This document shows, one piece after another, positions 30,314 through 39,562 of a DNA stretch of 39,562 bases. Each line of letters starts with the position of its first letter. Position 1 is the first letter of the stretch. Origin of the DNA: Cladosporium sp. IMV 00045 (Eukaryota; Ascomycota; Dothideomycetes; Cladosporiales; Cladosporiaceae); the NCBI GenBank assembly GCA_001931905.2, contig MSJI02000438.1, forward strand, positions 1-39,562, given 5' to 3'. Both the position numbers and the translations under genes were made by a program. The notes under the pieces were generated by a model that made no database searches, had not been told where the DNA came from, and was given only the letters and a program-made list of their open reading frames with translations.

Positions 30314-32105
30314 GATGGAGAATTGTCCTTGGTTGTTGGGTATGGGACGTTGGCGAAGTATGGCTTTAGGTGACGAGATGAGTCAATGGTGAGGTAAGAT
30401 GGTCTGATATGGTCTCAAGTGCGACGCGGGCTGTCTTTATATGCTCCCAACATGCTCAATTCGCACGGTGGCATGATTTTGCTCACATCACCCTCCAAAT
30501 GACGAGCTTCCAACCACGGTGCACACTGTGCTTGGTTGTCATCATGAGCCAATAGTATCGGCTATCCGTGTTCCAACAAGCATGTGCTTAGGCCAGAACA
30601 CATTCTTCAGCTCCAGTACATGTTCGCCACGCTTCAACGAGATCCATTCAGGTATCGCTGTCGTTCCATGAAGACGATCAAGGCATCGTGGCTAGCTGCG
30701 CTCAACACATCTAGCATGTAGGGACCTAGCAGGGAACGCAAGCCATTTCGTAGCTCTCTCCAGAGATCAGCCGCGCATGTCAGTCTCCAGCAAGCAACAC
30801 GCAGGTGCTGAGACTCTCTTGGGCAAGTGCACTCTGCATGTTCGCTTGTGTCAGGCGCTGTGGCTGGCTGCGAGGAGACCTTTTCCCATATCAAGGCCTT
30901 CAACATGTATCCAAGGGTCCAGTAAGAAGTTTATTGAGGTTCACAAGGGCACTTTCATGGTATCCTCAGAGCTCGAGCGGGCTGCGCCCCATCAATGACC
31001 GCGAGCGCCATTGCTTCGTTGCAGATGGCCTGACCATGCACGTAGAGACCTCCTGGGCGGTTCAATGGCTTTAAAGACGTTGGATCAGCAGTATACCAGT
31101 ATTCGAACCTTTGATGCACGTTCGCTTAAAGACAGACTTTTGATGACTCCCAGTGAGTACACCGTCCAGTGTTGGCAGATCCAGAGTCCTGGGGTGTATG
31201 ATGTGACGATGCTGTACCAGCCTTTGTGATGTCGTTTCGAAGGAGCATCAGGGCTGATAATGTGCAGCAGCGTCCACATTCAGAATTATTCGGCCAATCC
31301 ACGACAACAAGGTATCAACAGCTGTCATGCTTCTGGAACCAGCAGCGTTGCAACAGGCAGAGACTGTACCCTCACCGCGATCGAAACCATTCCAATGAAG
31401 ACACAAACTCGATCAGTGCACGGTCTTTCAATCAAGCAATCGACGCATCCAGACTCTCAAAATGCATATGAGCGATCTCGCTAACTTGACCCCATCCCTT
31501 CGCAGCCAAACAATCCGCCACACCAGATAGATCACCGTCGATCATAATGCAATACAGACCGGTGGCTGCAGTGATGCGTGTTTGATCAGCACGGCCCGAC
31601 GTCTCGTCAGCCTTGCCATGCTTGGTTGTTAGAGCTGGGATGACCTGCACCTCGAGCGAATTCAGCCAGCCGCTTGAATGAACAAAGCTCAGAGCTGTCT
31701 GTCCCAAGGTGATGTTGCAAGTGTACATGTCAGCTCTCATGTCAGCACGTCGAGGAGAGGTACATGTAACAAGTATCTTTCCCCGCAATATGTATGCTCT
31801 GGATAAGGCGCATGCTCTTTGTGATTGAGTACCGGTCTTTCAAATATATAGCTGTGAGTTCCAGCGCCATTGTTGTCGGTTATCATTCGATCAGTCTGTC
31901 TGCATGTGACCTTTTACCTTATGCGAACCCATTTTTGAAGTGCTAAGACTACGCTGTAGTAGAGGCATTGGTTGTGTAATATGCCTTAGGAGAAGCAGTG
32001 CCGTGGAAGCACCCAAACAAATGATTCAAACACCACACTGCAAACCTATCCCTTCCCCTCGATTTCACTTACCACGCCATACACAGCACCTCCCCCGCCC
32101 CCCCC
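30314..32105. other. Gene-poor spacer with an ankyrin-like relic
   Basis: 1.8 kb upstream of the propeller-like gene and downstream of the SDR gene. Minus-strand fragments look weakly coding: 30634-30906 contains LRSLLGPYMLDVLSAASHDA, and 31432-31788 contains ankyrin-like units. No intact gene can be assembled. The stretch 31840-32100 holds nothing recognisable beyond a C-rich end. Confidence 0.45.
31432..31788 (-). pseudogene. Degenerate ankyrin-repeat fragment
   Basis: The minus-strand frame contains two units that fit the ankyrin consensus with losses: GQTALSFVHSSGWLNSLEVQ and TGLYCIMIDGDLSGVADCLA, the latter followed by AKGW. The spacing between them (about 50 residues) is longer than one 33-residue repeat, so material seems to be inserted or decayed. 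The frame starts at TTG, with a later ATG at Met17, and ends soon after the second unit. A relic of an ankyrin-repeat or NLR-type gene is the likeliest reading. Confidence 0.3.
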
Positions 32106-33154
32106 TCAAAAATCAACATCCAACTTAACTCTCAACCCATCCCCCCTCACCACTTCCTCCCTCCTCGCCTCCAACTCCACCATATCCCACGTAACATTCA
32201 CATACCTCCCGCCCAACCACCCCCTACCCCCACTCGTGAGCCAAACAATCGTATCCGCCGGCAACTCGACGGTCTCCGTAAAAACCGCCTTAAACTCCTC
32301 TTTCATCTCGCCCTCCGTCGCCATTTCGGTCAGAATATTCCCCGGATGGATGGAAATGGCCGTCAAACCCTGCACGCCGTGCTCGGCTTGGATGAATTGG
32401 GTGAAACGGAGGGAGGCGAGCTTGGAGGGCTGATAGGCGGAGAGGGTGGGGGTGAGGAGGTGGGCGCCGACGCTGGGAGGGGGGTTAGTGTGTGATGGTT
32501 TCGATCAACGATGGTTTTGATCAACGATATGTGATGGGTTTGACGTACCTTGAGACGGTGAGGACTTGCTTCAACGAATCCTCAACTTTAAGCATCAATG
32601 GAATAAAAGCTCGCGCGAGCAAGTAAGGGCCTTTGACGTTGACTTCCCAGACATTCCACCAGGTGTCCGGGTCGCTGTCGGTGATGGAAGCCATGTCGAT
32701 AACACCCGCATTATTGATCAAAACATCAAGCCTGCCAGCAGCTCTCTCGACTTGCGCAGCAGCACTCGCCACAGACTCAACGTTGGTGACTTCAAGATTG
32801 ACTTTCAGGACGGTTGGGGCAGGTCTGCCTGCATTTTTGGCAGCTTGCAGGACGGCCGATTCGCTTGCGTCGAGACTGGAGCGGGCGGCGAGGACGATGG
32901 TTGAGGCGCCTGCTTTGGCGAAGCTGAGGGCGGTGGCGCGGCCGATGCCTCTGCTCGCGCCGCTGATGAAGACGACTTTGCCGGCGAGGCTCTGTTTCGT
33001 CGGGTCGATGGCTGGGTAGGTGTCGTTGTGGACTGTTTTGGTGACTGTGAAGTCGCCTGTGTTGAATTCAGAAGAAGCTCATGGTGTAGATACAGTGTGC
33101 AAGCAACTCACCTGGTCCTTCAATGGGGTTGGGCGTTCCTCTGGGTGGCGGCAT
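32106..33154 (-). CDS. Short-chain dehydrogenase/reductase (SDR), classical type
   Basis: Three exons, 33154-33112, 33056-32549 and 32472-32106, with introns of 55 and 76 bp, give 305 residues. The NAD(P)-binding Rossmann motif is GASRGIG at residues 47-53, NNAG is at 129-132, the catalytic Ser lies at 183/184 (the codon for 184 is split by intron 2), and the YxxxK pair is Tyr197 and Lys201 in SAYQPSK. HPGNILTEM after the active site is the usual PG motif. There is no Arg two residues after the first Gly-rich turn to settle NADP preference with confidence, although ARSS at the end of strand 2 favours NADP. Substrate unknown. A 39-residue N-terminal extension precedes the fold; no membrane segment. 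Confidence 0.92.
32494..32525. repeat. 16-bp tandem duplication in SDR intron 2
   Basis: GATGGTTTCGATCAAC (32494-32509) is followed by a copy with one change (32510-32525). It lies wholly inside the 76-bp intron and lengthens it relative to its neighbours. Confidence 0.8.
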
Positions 33155-33959
33155 CGTTGTGGTTGAGGGTGGAGTGTTGAGTTTGGAGTTGTCGAGAGCA
33201 GAGGAATGGAGTATTTAACTCCCTAGATAGACGGGATTCATCCTTCGATGAGTAAAGGCAGCACGACGAATCGTTTGCTTACATACCGCATGCCCAGACA
33301 GAGTGAGGTCGTATCGGGGTTAAGCTCGTGCGGCCGCTTCGTCCGCATCCGCAAACTCCAGCGTGATGAGGAACCAAACATGAACCTTCCCCTACTTGGT
33401 GACACACCCGTCCGGTCGATCTTTTGACATAGTGAAGTCTAATGAGCAAGTGAAAGTGGGATCTGCTGGGAGTACAAATGAACAATAAAGATAATGATGG
33501 CTTATTTCTCTTCTCTTCTTTCAAATTGCGTACATACCAACCATGTTTCGAATATCAAAATCCATCGTCTATTGTTGTTCTCTTCAAGACAGAAAAGTAA
33601 GGTAGTAAAGTTAGAAAGAAGTGATCAACAGAAAAGGAGAAGAAAAAGAAAAGGGTAATAAGGAAAAGAAAAAAAGAATAAATAAATAAAAATGTACCGG
33701 CAGCGGCGGCGCAGTAAGCCCTTCCAACGGTGCAGAACGGTTCTCATACGCGTTCTTCTTCTTTTTCTTCGCCTTCCAAAATCGTCTGACTGTCTGTCTG
33801 TGTATGTGTTGGTTTTCTCAATTTCAGTACTTCTCTTCTCCCTTCACCTCTCTCCTCCCTTCCCTTCCCTTCCCTTCCTTTTCCATCCCTTCTAGATCAA
33901 TCGAACAAATATGAGAGAAGAATAAAAAAAAAACGGGAAAAAGACTACATAAACAACAC
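33155..33959. other. Spacer with purine- and pyrimidine-rich tracts
   Basis: The spacer holds the SDR promoter (33155 upward) and the MSB2 3' flank (below 33960). From 33600 to 33690 the plus strand is very A/G-rich. From 33835 to 33895 it is C/T-rich, including four CCCTT units at 33857-33880. No gene seen. Confidence 0.6.
33857..33880. repeat. (CCCTT)n microsatellite
   Basis: About four and a half units of CCCTT in the 3' flank of MSB2. On the MSB2 strand this reads AAGGG and may lie in the 3' UTR. Confidence 0.8.
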
Positions 33960-36900
33960 TCAGTTCCAGCCCAAGCTATTCTCACTCATGACAGGCGCGG
34001 AGATGCCCTGCTCTCGCACGCTGCGGGTATTGGAGCTGTGCCCGCTATTGCGACTGCCCCGACTCCCGCCGCTACCGTTGCTGTGCTGGCCACCCGAAGC
34101 CGCCGTCACAGCTGCGGACGCGCGGCCGTTGCCGTTAGCGATGCTGTTGCCGTTGTTACTCTGGCCGTTCGCGCCGCTCATGATGTAGCCGCCCATTCCA
34201 CCGCCCATGGCACCACCCGTCAAGTTTGAACCGCGCTGCGACATTTCGGGCTGCGAGGCGGGGACGGAGGAGGTGCGTTCGTGGCGAGAGCGCTTCTTCT
34301 TGTATCGGCGGGCGACGTAGACCATGGCTGCGGCGTAGAGGGCCGCACCGGCGCAGGCTCCGACGCCAATTCCGACACTGGTGCCGCGGACGGGTTGAGA
34401 TGAGCCTGAGTCGCCACCGATGGGAGCACCATCCCCAGCTGCTGCAGAAGTGGTGGCAGCCGGGTTGTTTTCGGATGAGCTGCTACCGTCCAGGCTCGCG
34501 CCGGGCTGCACAGGAAGGCTGGGGTTGACCATGGACATCAGAGTGCGGATCGATGGTGCGGGGTTGCCATAGAGATTGCTGACAGGAGTGTGCAGGTCGA
34601 GCTGCAGCTGGTCGACGAGGTCGGATGGGATGTAGGCCTGCGCAAGAGTGGTCATGTAGCCAAGCTCCTTGGAGGTATCGTACGGCATCAATCCGTTCAT
34701 CTTGATGTTCGACGGATCGATGCTGAGGCCATAGGCAAGACCCTGGGGCAAGAAGGCGAAGATCTGACTGATGGCAGTGGCGCTGCTAGCAACGAAGCCA
34801 TAGTTCAGGCCGTAGTTGAAACCGATCTGGATGAGGGAGCCGTTTGCCGGGACTTCAGGGATACCACCTGGAGGTTGGATCATGCGAGGCATGCTGGTGG
34901 GGAATCCCGTGGGGGCAGTGGTGGTCGAACCATCTGAAGCCAAGCTGCTCGACTGGTCTGCGTCCGTCTCGGTGGGAGGCGGTGCGGTTGTTGTCGGTGC
35001 GAAGGCAAGGCTGGTCGGGACCTCGAGGGAAGTGGCATCGTCGCTGCCAGTTGGCACGATTGAGTGCGGGGCCTCAGTAGAGGTCGGAGGAGGCGTGGTT
35101 TCCGGGATGGAAGCATCGGTTGACTCTGAGCCGGTAGGAAGTGGAATTGGCACAATGCCAGTCGTGGACTCTTCAGACGTAGTGCTGTAGACCTCACTTG
35201 GGGAAGAGCTTGCAATCTCGCTCGTAGTGGCAGCCTCCGCCGTCCCCGAAGTAGTGGGAGCGGAACCGGTAGCTGAGGACTGCGCGTCTGATGTGGAGTC
35301 ACCGGATCCAGCAGTTGCTGGTTCAGTTGCAGATTCGGTCGCAGATTCGGTCTGGGAGCCAGTGACGATAGGAATGATGGGCACTTCGGTGCTGCTGTCA
35401 GTGGAGTTGCTCGAAGCGACCGAAGAAGGCTCCAGCGTCGGGAAGGTTGAGGATGTCGTTTGTTCGACCGCAGTCCCCGAGTTGCTCGTTGTCGATGCCG
35501 CAGAGCTTCCAGTACCAACGATGCTCTCGGACACGCCAGTAGAAATTGGCACGGGAACAGCGGTCGTACCGTCGGTTCCTGTAGACGTGCTCAGGCTGTA
35601 AATGGGAGAAGAGCTCTCGGAGTCCGAGATGGGCACAGGAACGACAGTCGTGCCAGAGGAGCCGGTGATGGTGCTGGAAGTGAGCTCGAGGCTTGAAGAG
35701 CTGGTCACAGGGACCGCGACGACAGAGCTGCCCTCAGATCCGGAGATCGTGCTGGAAGTGATGGTTGCCGGAGCGGTGCCAGTAGATGGAGCGATTGTGC
35801 TGCTTCCGGTCTCGGTGGCGGAAGCCACGGTCGTGTTGTTGGACTCCGTTTCTGTGAGCGATGCAGCGATGTTGGACGAGGCCGGGCCGGTCGTCGATGC
35901 CGTAGAGGCGCTGCCCGTGAAGTGGCTAGAAAGTTCAGAGTCAACAGATGACGCGGCGCTGCTCAGAATGCTCGAGAAACTGGCAGAAAGAGACTCCGAA
36001 ACCGCACTGTCGGTCGCGGTAGCGGCAACACTGGAGAAGTCTGAGCTGAGGGATGAAGCCAAGCTTGACAGGGCAGCAGACGCCTCGCTGGTGGCGGACG
36101 CCGTTCCGGTGGCAGTGGAGCTCTGGCCTACTTCGGAGAGGACAGAAGATTCCGCGGAAGCAGCTGCGCTGGAGAAGTCTGAGGCGGCCGACGAAACGAT
36201 ACCGGGCACACCGGTCGCCGATGCAGCGGATGAAGTCAATGCACCTGTGGAATCCTCAGACTCAGTTGGCAGTGGGATAGGAATAGCTCCGCCAGTGCCG
36301 AGAAGTCCAGAGGAAGACTCGGTGCTGTTCGCCGTGGGCGCGGATGCACTCTCGGCAGTCTCTGATCCCAGAATGCCAGTCACAACCGAGCCGAGCAGGC
36401 CGCCATCGCTGGTGGTAGACTCTGGGGTCGTGTTTGCACTTGCAGAAACGACAGATGAGCTTGGCAGGTCGCTGGTGTTGTTGCCGGTCTCGCCAGATAG
36501 CGCAGCAGTAGAAGACAAGGAAATGGGTGCTGAAGCGTTCTCAGCGCTGGAAGTAGCATCGCTCAAAGACGCGGAGGAAGTGGTGAAGGCCGTACCCTCG
36601 ATGACGGTAGAGAGGCCTACGGTGATTGCACCAAGAGAAGATGAAGAGTCAATGGCGCTCGAGTTGCTCTCAGCAGAAGATGGTCCAGTAGGTGCAGGCT
36701 CAGTAAAGGGCTGGGCAAAGCCGTCAGAGCCAACCTGCGAGGAGGCACCAGTAGGCACTGGCCTGATAGGAAGGTCCGCGGAGCGAGTGGTGAGCATGAC
36801 AGTTGAGCCTGAAGTGGGAGTCAGAGGGTTTTCAGGAACACGTCCACTGGTAGAGCCGGCGAAAGGAACGACAGTCTCACTGTCAACATCCGGCGAGCTT

Positions 36901-39059
36901 GAGTTCAGCTCGGAAGCAGTGCTAGAGACAGTAGGCAGGACAGGGTTGCTTGGGACCTGGCCGGTCGTGCCCACTTCCTGGCTTGTGGTAGAGAGACTGG
37001 GGCCAGTGGGCTGCTGGACGCTACTAGGGGCGGTGCCCGTAGGGGCAGCGAAGCCACCGACGCTGGGAGATGAGCTTCCAGGCGTAGGCGACACGATAGT
37101 CTCAGGCACGCCGCCAGTCGAGCCTCCTTCCTCAGGTCTGGTGCGGAGAGCGCTGCTGGCAGTAGGCTGCACAGCACTCTCAGGAAATCCACCAGTCGAG
37201 CCGACATAGCCAATGCTAGAAGAGCTGACAGTCGACTCCTCAGAGGAAGCCGTCGGCGGGATGACAACATCCGGAATGCCTCCAGTAGAACCCACGTTGG
37301 ACGAGGAGGTGGTCTCAGACATTCTTGCGCTCGAGGGGGCAGTTGGCTGGGGCTCGTTGGAAGGGACCTGGCCACCCGTGGAAGCGACAAACTCGCTGGA
37401 GGAGCTTGACTGGATAGTGGAGCTCGACACGCCGGTACCGCCACGTGATGTGAAGTTGGAAGGTCGACCACGGAAACCACCACGGCGGTCGGAAGAAGTG
37501 GAAGACAAAGAGCTAGGCGGGGTGGGCAGGACGATGCTCTCACTGGCAGGTATACCACCGGTCGATCCGATTCTGGAGGTCTCTTGGGCAACAGACGAGG
37601 TGGTAGCTGGTGCGGTGGGCGGGATGATGCTCTCAAGAGCGGGCAGGCCTCCAGTTGATCCGAATCCGAGAATTCCTCCAAGACCCTCTTCGGCAGAGGA
37701 TGAAGTGGTGGACGAACTTGTCGGAAGTACGATGCTCTCACTGGGAGGCAGACCTCCAGTGGATCCCTGGTCATAGACCTGGCTGGTGGTCGACGCGATG
37801 GAGGACGGAGCTGTCGGCGGCACGATGTTCTCGCTAGCAGGCATACCTCCAGTCGAGCCCAGTCCGAAGGCTCCAACATTCTCACTCTCAGCAGAAGAAG
37901 TGGTAATAGCGGACGAAGTAGTAGTAGCCGCAGCGGAGCTAGTCGGCAGCACAATGCTCTCGCTAGCGGGCATACCACCCGTTGAGCCCTGCTCGAAAGC
38001 TTGGCTAGAGGTCTCCGACAGAGTCGAGGACGAGGCGGTGGGTGGCACGATATCCTCGCTGGCAGGCATGCCACTTGAGGGACGCTCGCCGAAATTCTGG
38101 CCGAAACCTCCCCTGTGTCTTGAAGACTCGTGAGTGGATGATGACGAAAGCGCCGAGCTGGAATAGGTAGGCTCGACGGTCTCACTGCCCGGGAAACCTC
38201 TGGAAGGCTGCTCAGATGAAGTCGCCGGAGCAGTGGGCTGGATGGTGGTCTCGGGGAATCCACGGGAAGGCGCATCGTCGAAAGGCGCCTGTTGTGAACT
38301 TTCAGGAGCCTCCTCGTCGACTACGCTGGACGTTTCAGCGCTGAAGTCGTATACTTCGCTGCTGGAAGACGGAGTCGAAGAAGAGACTGGAGAGCTGCTG
38401 GGCGTCCATTGCGAAGACGTCGTCGCGGAACTTGAGGGGCTAGACTCGGAGAATGTCGGCTGGATGGGGTTCTCGGGCATCTCGCCGGTGGACGCGACGC
38501 TCGAGGTCGGTTCTGAGTATTCAGAAGAAGTGGTTTCGTCGTTGTCCCACCAAGGACGTTCGCTGGAGGATGCACCTTGGCTCTCGTCGTTCACGGCATT
38601 TGAGCTTTCTGCGACACTGCTCGATGAACTCGTCCAGGGTACGGAACTTGATGCCACCGAAGAAGTGGGTTGCGCAGATGTCGTGCGGGTGTTGGTGATC
38701 GTTACGGTGTGCGCTTCGCTCAATCCATCTAATGTGGGCTCAATGATAGTCGTATATTCGCTCTGGCCTGGCGTTGACCAGGGTTCGTCGGCGCTCAAGC
38801 TGGAGAGGAAGGGTGCCCAGTCGAAGTAGACACTCTCGCTGGGCTCCGCGCTTGAAGTTTCAGGAGATTGCTCTTCTGAAGAAGTTGGAGGCACTGCCGG
38901 GGCGGAAGAGTTGGTGTATTGACGTTTCACGGCGCGAAATGGCTGGTAACCAAGTCGCTCATCGTATTGACGAGCAGGCGCAGCCTCGGCCGTGGTGAAA
39001 GGGCCATGAGCAGACATGACAGCGAGGGCGGCCGCCCACGCAGCTGAAGATGTCCGCAT
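33960..39059 (-). CDS. MSB2: Signalling mucin Msb2 (membrane sensor of MAPK pathways)
   Basis: A single exon of 1699 residues. Residues 1-27 are a signal peptide, and a dibasic Lys45-Arg46 could be a Kex2 site. Residues of about 50-1390 form a Ser/Thr/Pro-rich, presumably O-glycosylated mucin region; its N-terminal third holds repeats built on GSTGG(M/L/I)P and (E/D)S-I-V-x-P-T. Residues 1393-1520 match the Hkr1-Msb2 homology domain: IQIGFNYGLNYGFV, QIFAFLPQGLAYGL, YIPSDLVDQLQLDL and PVSNLYGNPAPSIRTL. One membrane segment follows (1561-1583, VGIGVGACAGAALYAAAMVY), then RRYKKKRSRH and a 116-residue Gly/Ser/Asn-rich cytosolic tail. In yeast and plant-pathogenic fungi Msb2 acts above Cdc42/Ste20 in the filamentation, surface-sensing and osmotic MAPK pathways. 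Long antisense open frames here are shadows of the biased codon use. Confidence 0.93.
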   Translation of the reverse strand: MRTSSAAWAAALAVMSAHGPFTTAEAAPARQYDERLGYQPFRAVKRQYTNSSAPAVPPTSSEEQSPETSSAEPSESVYFDWAPFLSSLSADEPWSTPGQSEYTTIIEPTLDGLSEAHTVTITNTRTTSAQPTSSVASSSVPWTSSSSSVAESSNAVNDESQGASSSERPWWDNDETTSSEYSEPTSSVASTGEMPENPIQPTFSESSPSSSATTSSQWTPSSSPVSSSTPSSSSEVYDFSAETSSVVDEEAPESSQQAPFDDAPSRGFPETTIQPTAPATSSEQPSRGFPGSETVEPTYSSSALSSSSTHESSRHRGGFGQNFGERPSSGMPASEDIVPPTASSSTLSETSSQAFEQGSTGGMPASESIVLPTSSAAATTTSSAITTSSAESENVGAFGLGSTGGMPASENIVPPTAPSSIASTTSQVYDQGSTGGLPPSESIVLPTSSSTTSSSAEEGLGGILGFGSTGGLPALESIIPPTAPATTSSVAQETSRIGSTGGIPASESIVLPTPPSSLSSTSSDRRGGFRGRPSNFTSRGGTGVSSSTIQSSSSSEFVASTGGQVPSNEPQPTAPSSARMSETTSSSNVGSTGGIPDVVIPPTASSEESTVSSSSIGYVGSTGGFPESAVQPTASSALRTRPEEGGSTGGVPETIVSPTPGSSSPSVGGFAAPTGTAPSSVQQPTGPSLSTTSQEVGTTGQVPSNPVLPTVSSTASELNSSSPDVDSETVVPFAGSTSGRVPENPLTPTSGSTVMLTTRSADLPIRPVPTGASSQVGSDGFAQPFTEPAPTGPSSAESNSSAIDSSSSLGAITVGLSTVIEGTAFTTSSASLSDATSSAENASAPISLSSTAALSGETGNNTSDLPSSSVVSASANTTPESTTSDGGLLGSVVTGILGSETAESASAPTANSTESSSGLLGTGGAIPIPLPTESEDSTGALTSSAASATGVPGIVSSAASDFSSAAASAESSVLSEVGQSSTATGTASATSEASAALSSLASSLSSDFSSVAATATDSAVSESLSASFSSILSSAASSVDSELSSHFTGSASTASTTGPASSNIAASLTETESNNTTVASATETGSSTIAPSTGTAPATITSSTISGSEGSSVVAVPVTSSSSLELTSSTITGSSGTTVVPVPISDSESSSPIYSLSTSTGTDGTTAVPVPISTGVSESIVGTGSSAASTTSNSGTAVEQTTSSTFPTLEPSSVASSNSTDSSTEVPIIPIVTGSQTESATESATEPATAGSGDSTSDAQSSATGSAPTTSGTAEAATTSEIASSSPSEVYSTTSEESTTGIVPIPLPTGSESTDASIPETTPPPTSTEAPHSIVPTGSDDATSLEVPTSLAFAPTTTAPPPTETDADQSSSLASDGSTTTAPTGFPTSMPRMIQPPGGIPEVPANGSLIQIGFNYGLNYGFVASSATAISQIFAFLPQGLAYGLSIDPSNIKMNGLMPYDTSKELGYMTTLAQAYIPSDLVDQLQLDLHTPVSNLYGNPAPSIRTLMSMVNPSLPVQPGASLDGSSSSENNPAATTSAAAGDGAPIGGDSGSSQPVRGTSVGIGVGACAGAALYAAAMVYVARRYKKKRSRHERTSSVPASQPEMSQRGSNLTGGAMGGGMGGYIMSGANGQSNNGNSIANGNGRASAAVTAASGGQHSNGSGGSRGSRNSGHSSNTRSVREQGISAPVMSENSLGWN
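37520..38085 (-). repeat. Alternating two-unit repeat in the MSB2 mucin domain
   Basis: In coding order the repeats alternate between a B unit ending IVPPTA (or IIPPTA) and an A unit ending IVLPT, three times each. Both begin GSTGG(M/L/I)P, except the first B unit, which begins SSGMP. Further, more diverged GSTGG units continue towards 37100. Confidence 0.75.
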
Positions 39060-39562
39060 GATGGCAAGATTAGTTCAGGGTTATTGTTTGTAAGTCACAG
39101 ATATTTTGTATTGTGGCCTGTATCGGTAAAGGTGGGTTAGATGTTTGCCGTGTGGGCTCGATGATTGACATGTGCCGGCTTACCGTCGGAGTTGGGAGTA
39201 AACGAGTGTACTTGACGATTCGCCAAAGAATGAACGGACGCTTTCTGGTTGCAAAGATGGTGTCGGTGTACGGTATCCGCGGGCAGACGTCTATGACATC
39301 CTAACCGATTGGGGTGATGCTTAAAGGAGCGTGGGCGGATCGCGTAGAGAGCGTCGCGTGGAGGTAAGGCGAAAAGGCAAACGTCAAAGTACAGCAGGTG
39401 TGCAGAAGATGAGAAGGTGTCGGAGAGTGGTGAGATTGTCCAATTTCGAGTATGCCTGCGTTCTTCGAAACCAGTCAAAGAAACGCGCGTGGTCCGGCCC
39501 GGGCAAACAAAGGACTGAAGGTCTGTAATGTGTTGCAGTCTTTCAAAGCAGTCGCGCGAGGT
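39060..39562. promoter_or_regulatory. MSB2 upstream region
   Basis: The 503 bases upstream of the MSB2 start should contain its promoter and 5' UTR. No intact open frame or recognised binding site is claimed. Confidence 0.4.

Noticed and set aside
30634..30906. 90-codon minus-strand frame (LRSLLGPYMLDVLSAASHDA)
   Set aside because: Weakly coding-like but with no good start, no partner exons and no recognised family; mentioned only as part of the spacer.
35602..37209. 535-codon open frame on the plus strand inside MSB2
   Set aside because: Antisense shadow of a Ser/Thr-rich gene with biased codons; its protein is low-complexity Val/Glu/Ser with no start context or domain.
36905..38275. 456-codon minus-strand frame overlapping MSB2 in another frame
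   Set aside because: Arg/Pro/Leu/Ser-rich out-of-frame shadow of the repeat region; the signal peptide, HMH domain and membrane segment all belong to the MSB2 frame.

Overview
This window comes from the nuclear genome of a filamentous ascomycete (Pezizomycotina; a Dothideomycete is my guess, not proven). The evidence is short spliceosomal introns of about 50-120 bp with GTRNGY donors, strong C/G wobble bias in coding sequence, and fungus-specific genes: sterol C-24(28) reductase ERG4, RAVE subunit RAV1, signalling mucin MSB2, and a fungal-type GH32 enzyme. There is no operon structure, no CRISPR, and no tRNA or rRNA that I could recognise.

Layout. Positions 1-546 hold the right end of a pogo/Fot1-type DNA transposon: an open transposase C-terminus running off the left edge, a doubled 17-bp subterminal repeat and a TA target site. 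A gene-free, AT-rich, CpG-poor block of about 3.6 kb follows (547-4147). Then come a five-exon GH32 fructosyltransferase/fructofuranosidase (4148-6294, minus); a spacer with a frame-broken coding relic (6962-7318); a TLC-domain membrane protein (7739-8991, minus); a 1038-residue GPI-anchored Ser-rich surface protein with an undescribed Cys-containing ectodomain and three related repeats near the C-terminus (9712-12945, minus); RAV1 (14221-18537, plus); ERG4 (19365-20938, plus); a disordered fungal protein (21738-22976, plus); a frameshifted coiled-coil gene (23207-23746, minus); tRNA m5C methyltransferase NCL1/TRM4 (24026-26998, plus); bleomycin hydrolase LAP3 (27438-28997, plus); a propeller-like protein (29419-30313, minus); a spacer with an ankyrin-like relic (30314-32105); a short-chain dehydrogenase (32106-33154, minus); and a 1699-residue MSB2 signalling mucin (33960-39059, minus).

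The genes do not form one pathway. Most are conserved housekeeping genes (V-ATPase assembly, ergosterol, tRNA modification, aminopeptidase). Two long surface glycoproteins and a sucrose/fructan enzyme point to interaction with the outside and to plant sugars. The most interesting material is the repeat protein at 9712-12945, the alternating two-unit repeat in MSB2, a frame-neutral 84-nt candidate intron in the 21738 gene, the LAP3 C-terminus that seems to encode the already processed form, and several broken coding relics in the spacers. Exon joins were worked out by hand from splice signals and reading-frame continuity; no search was run.
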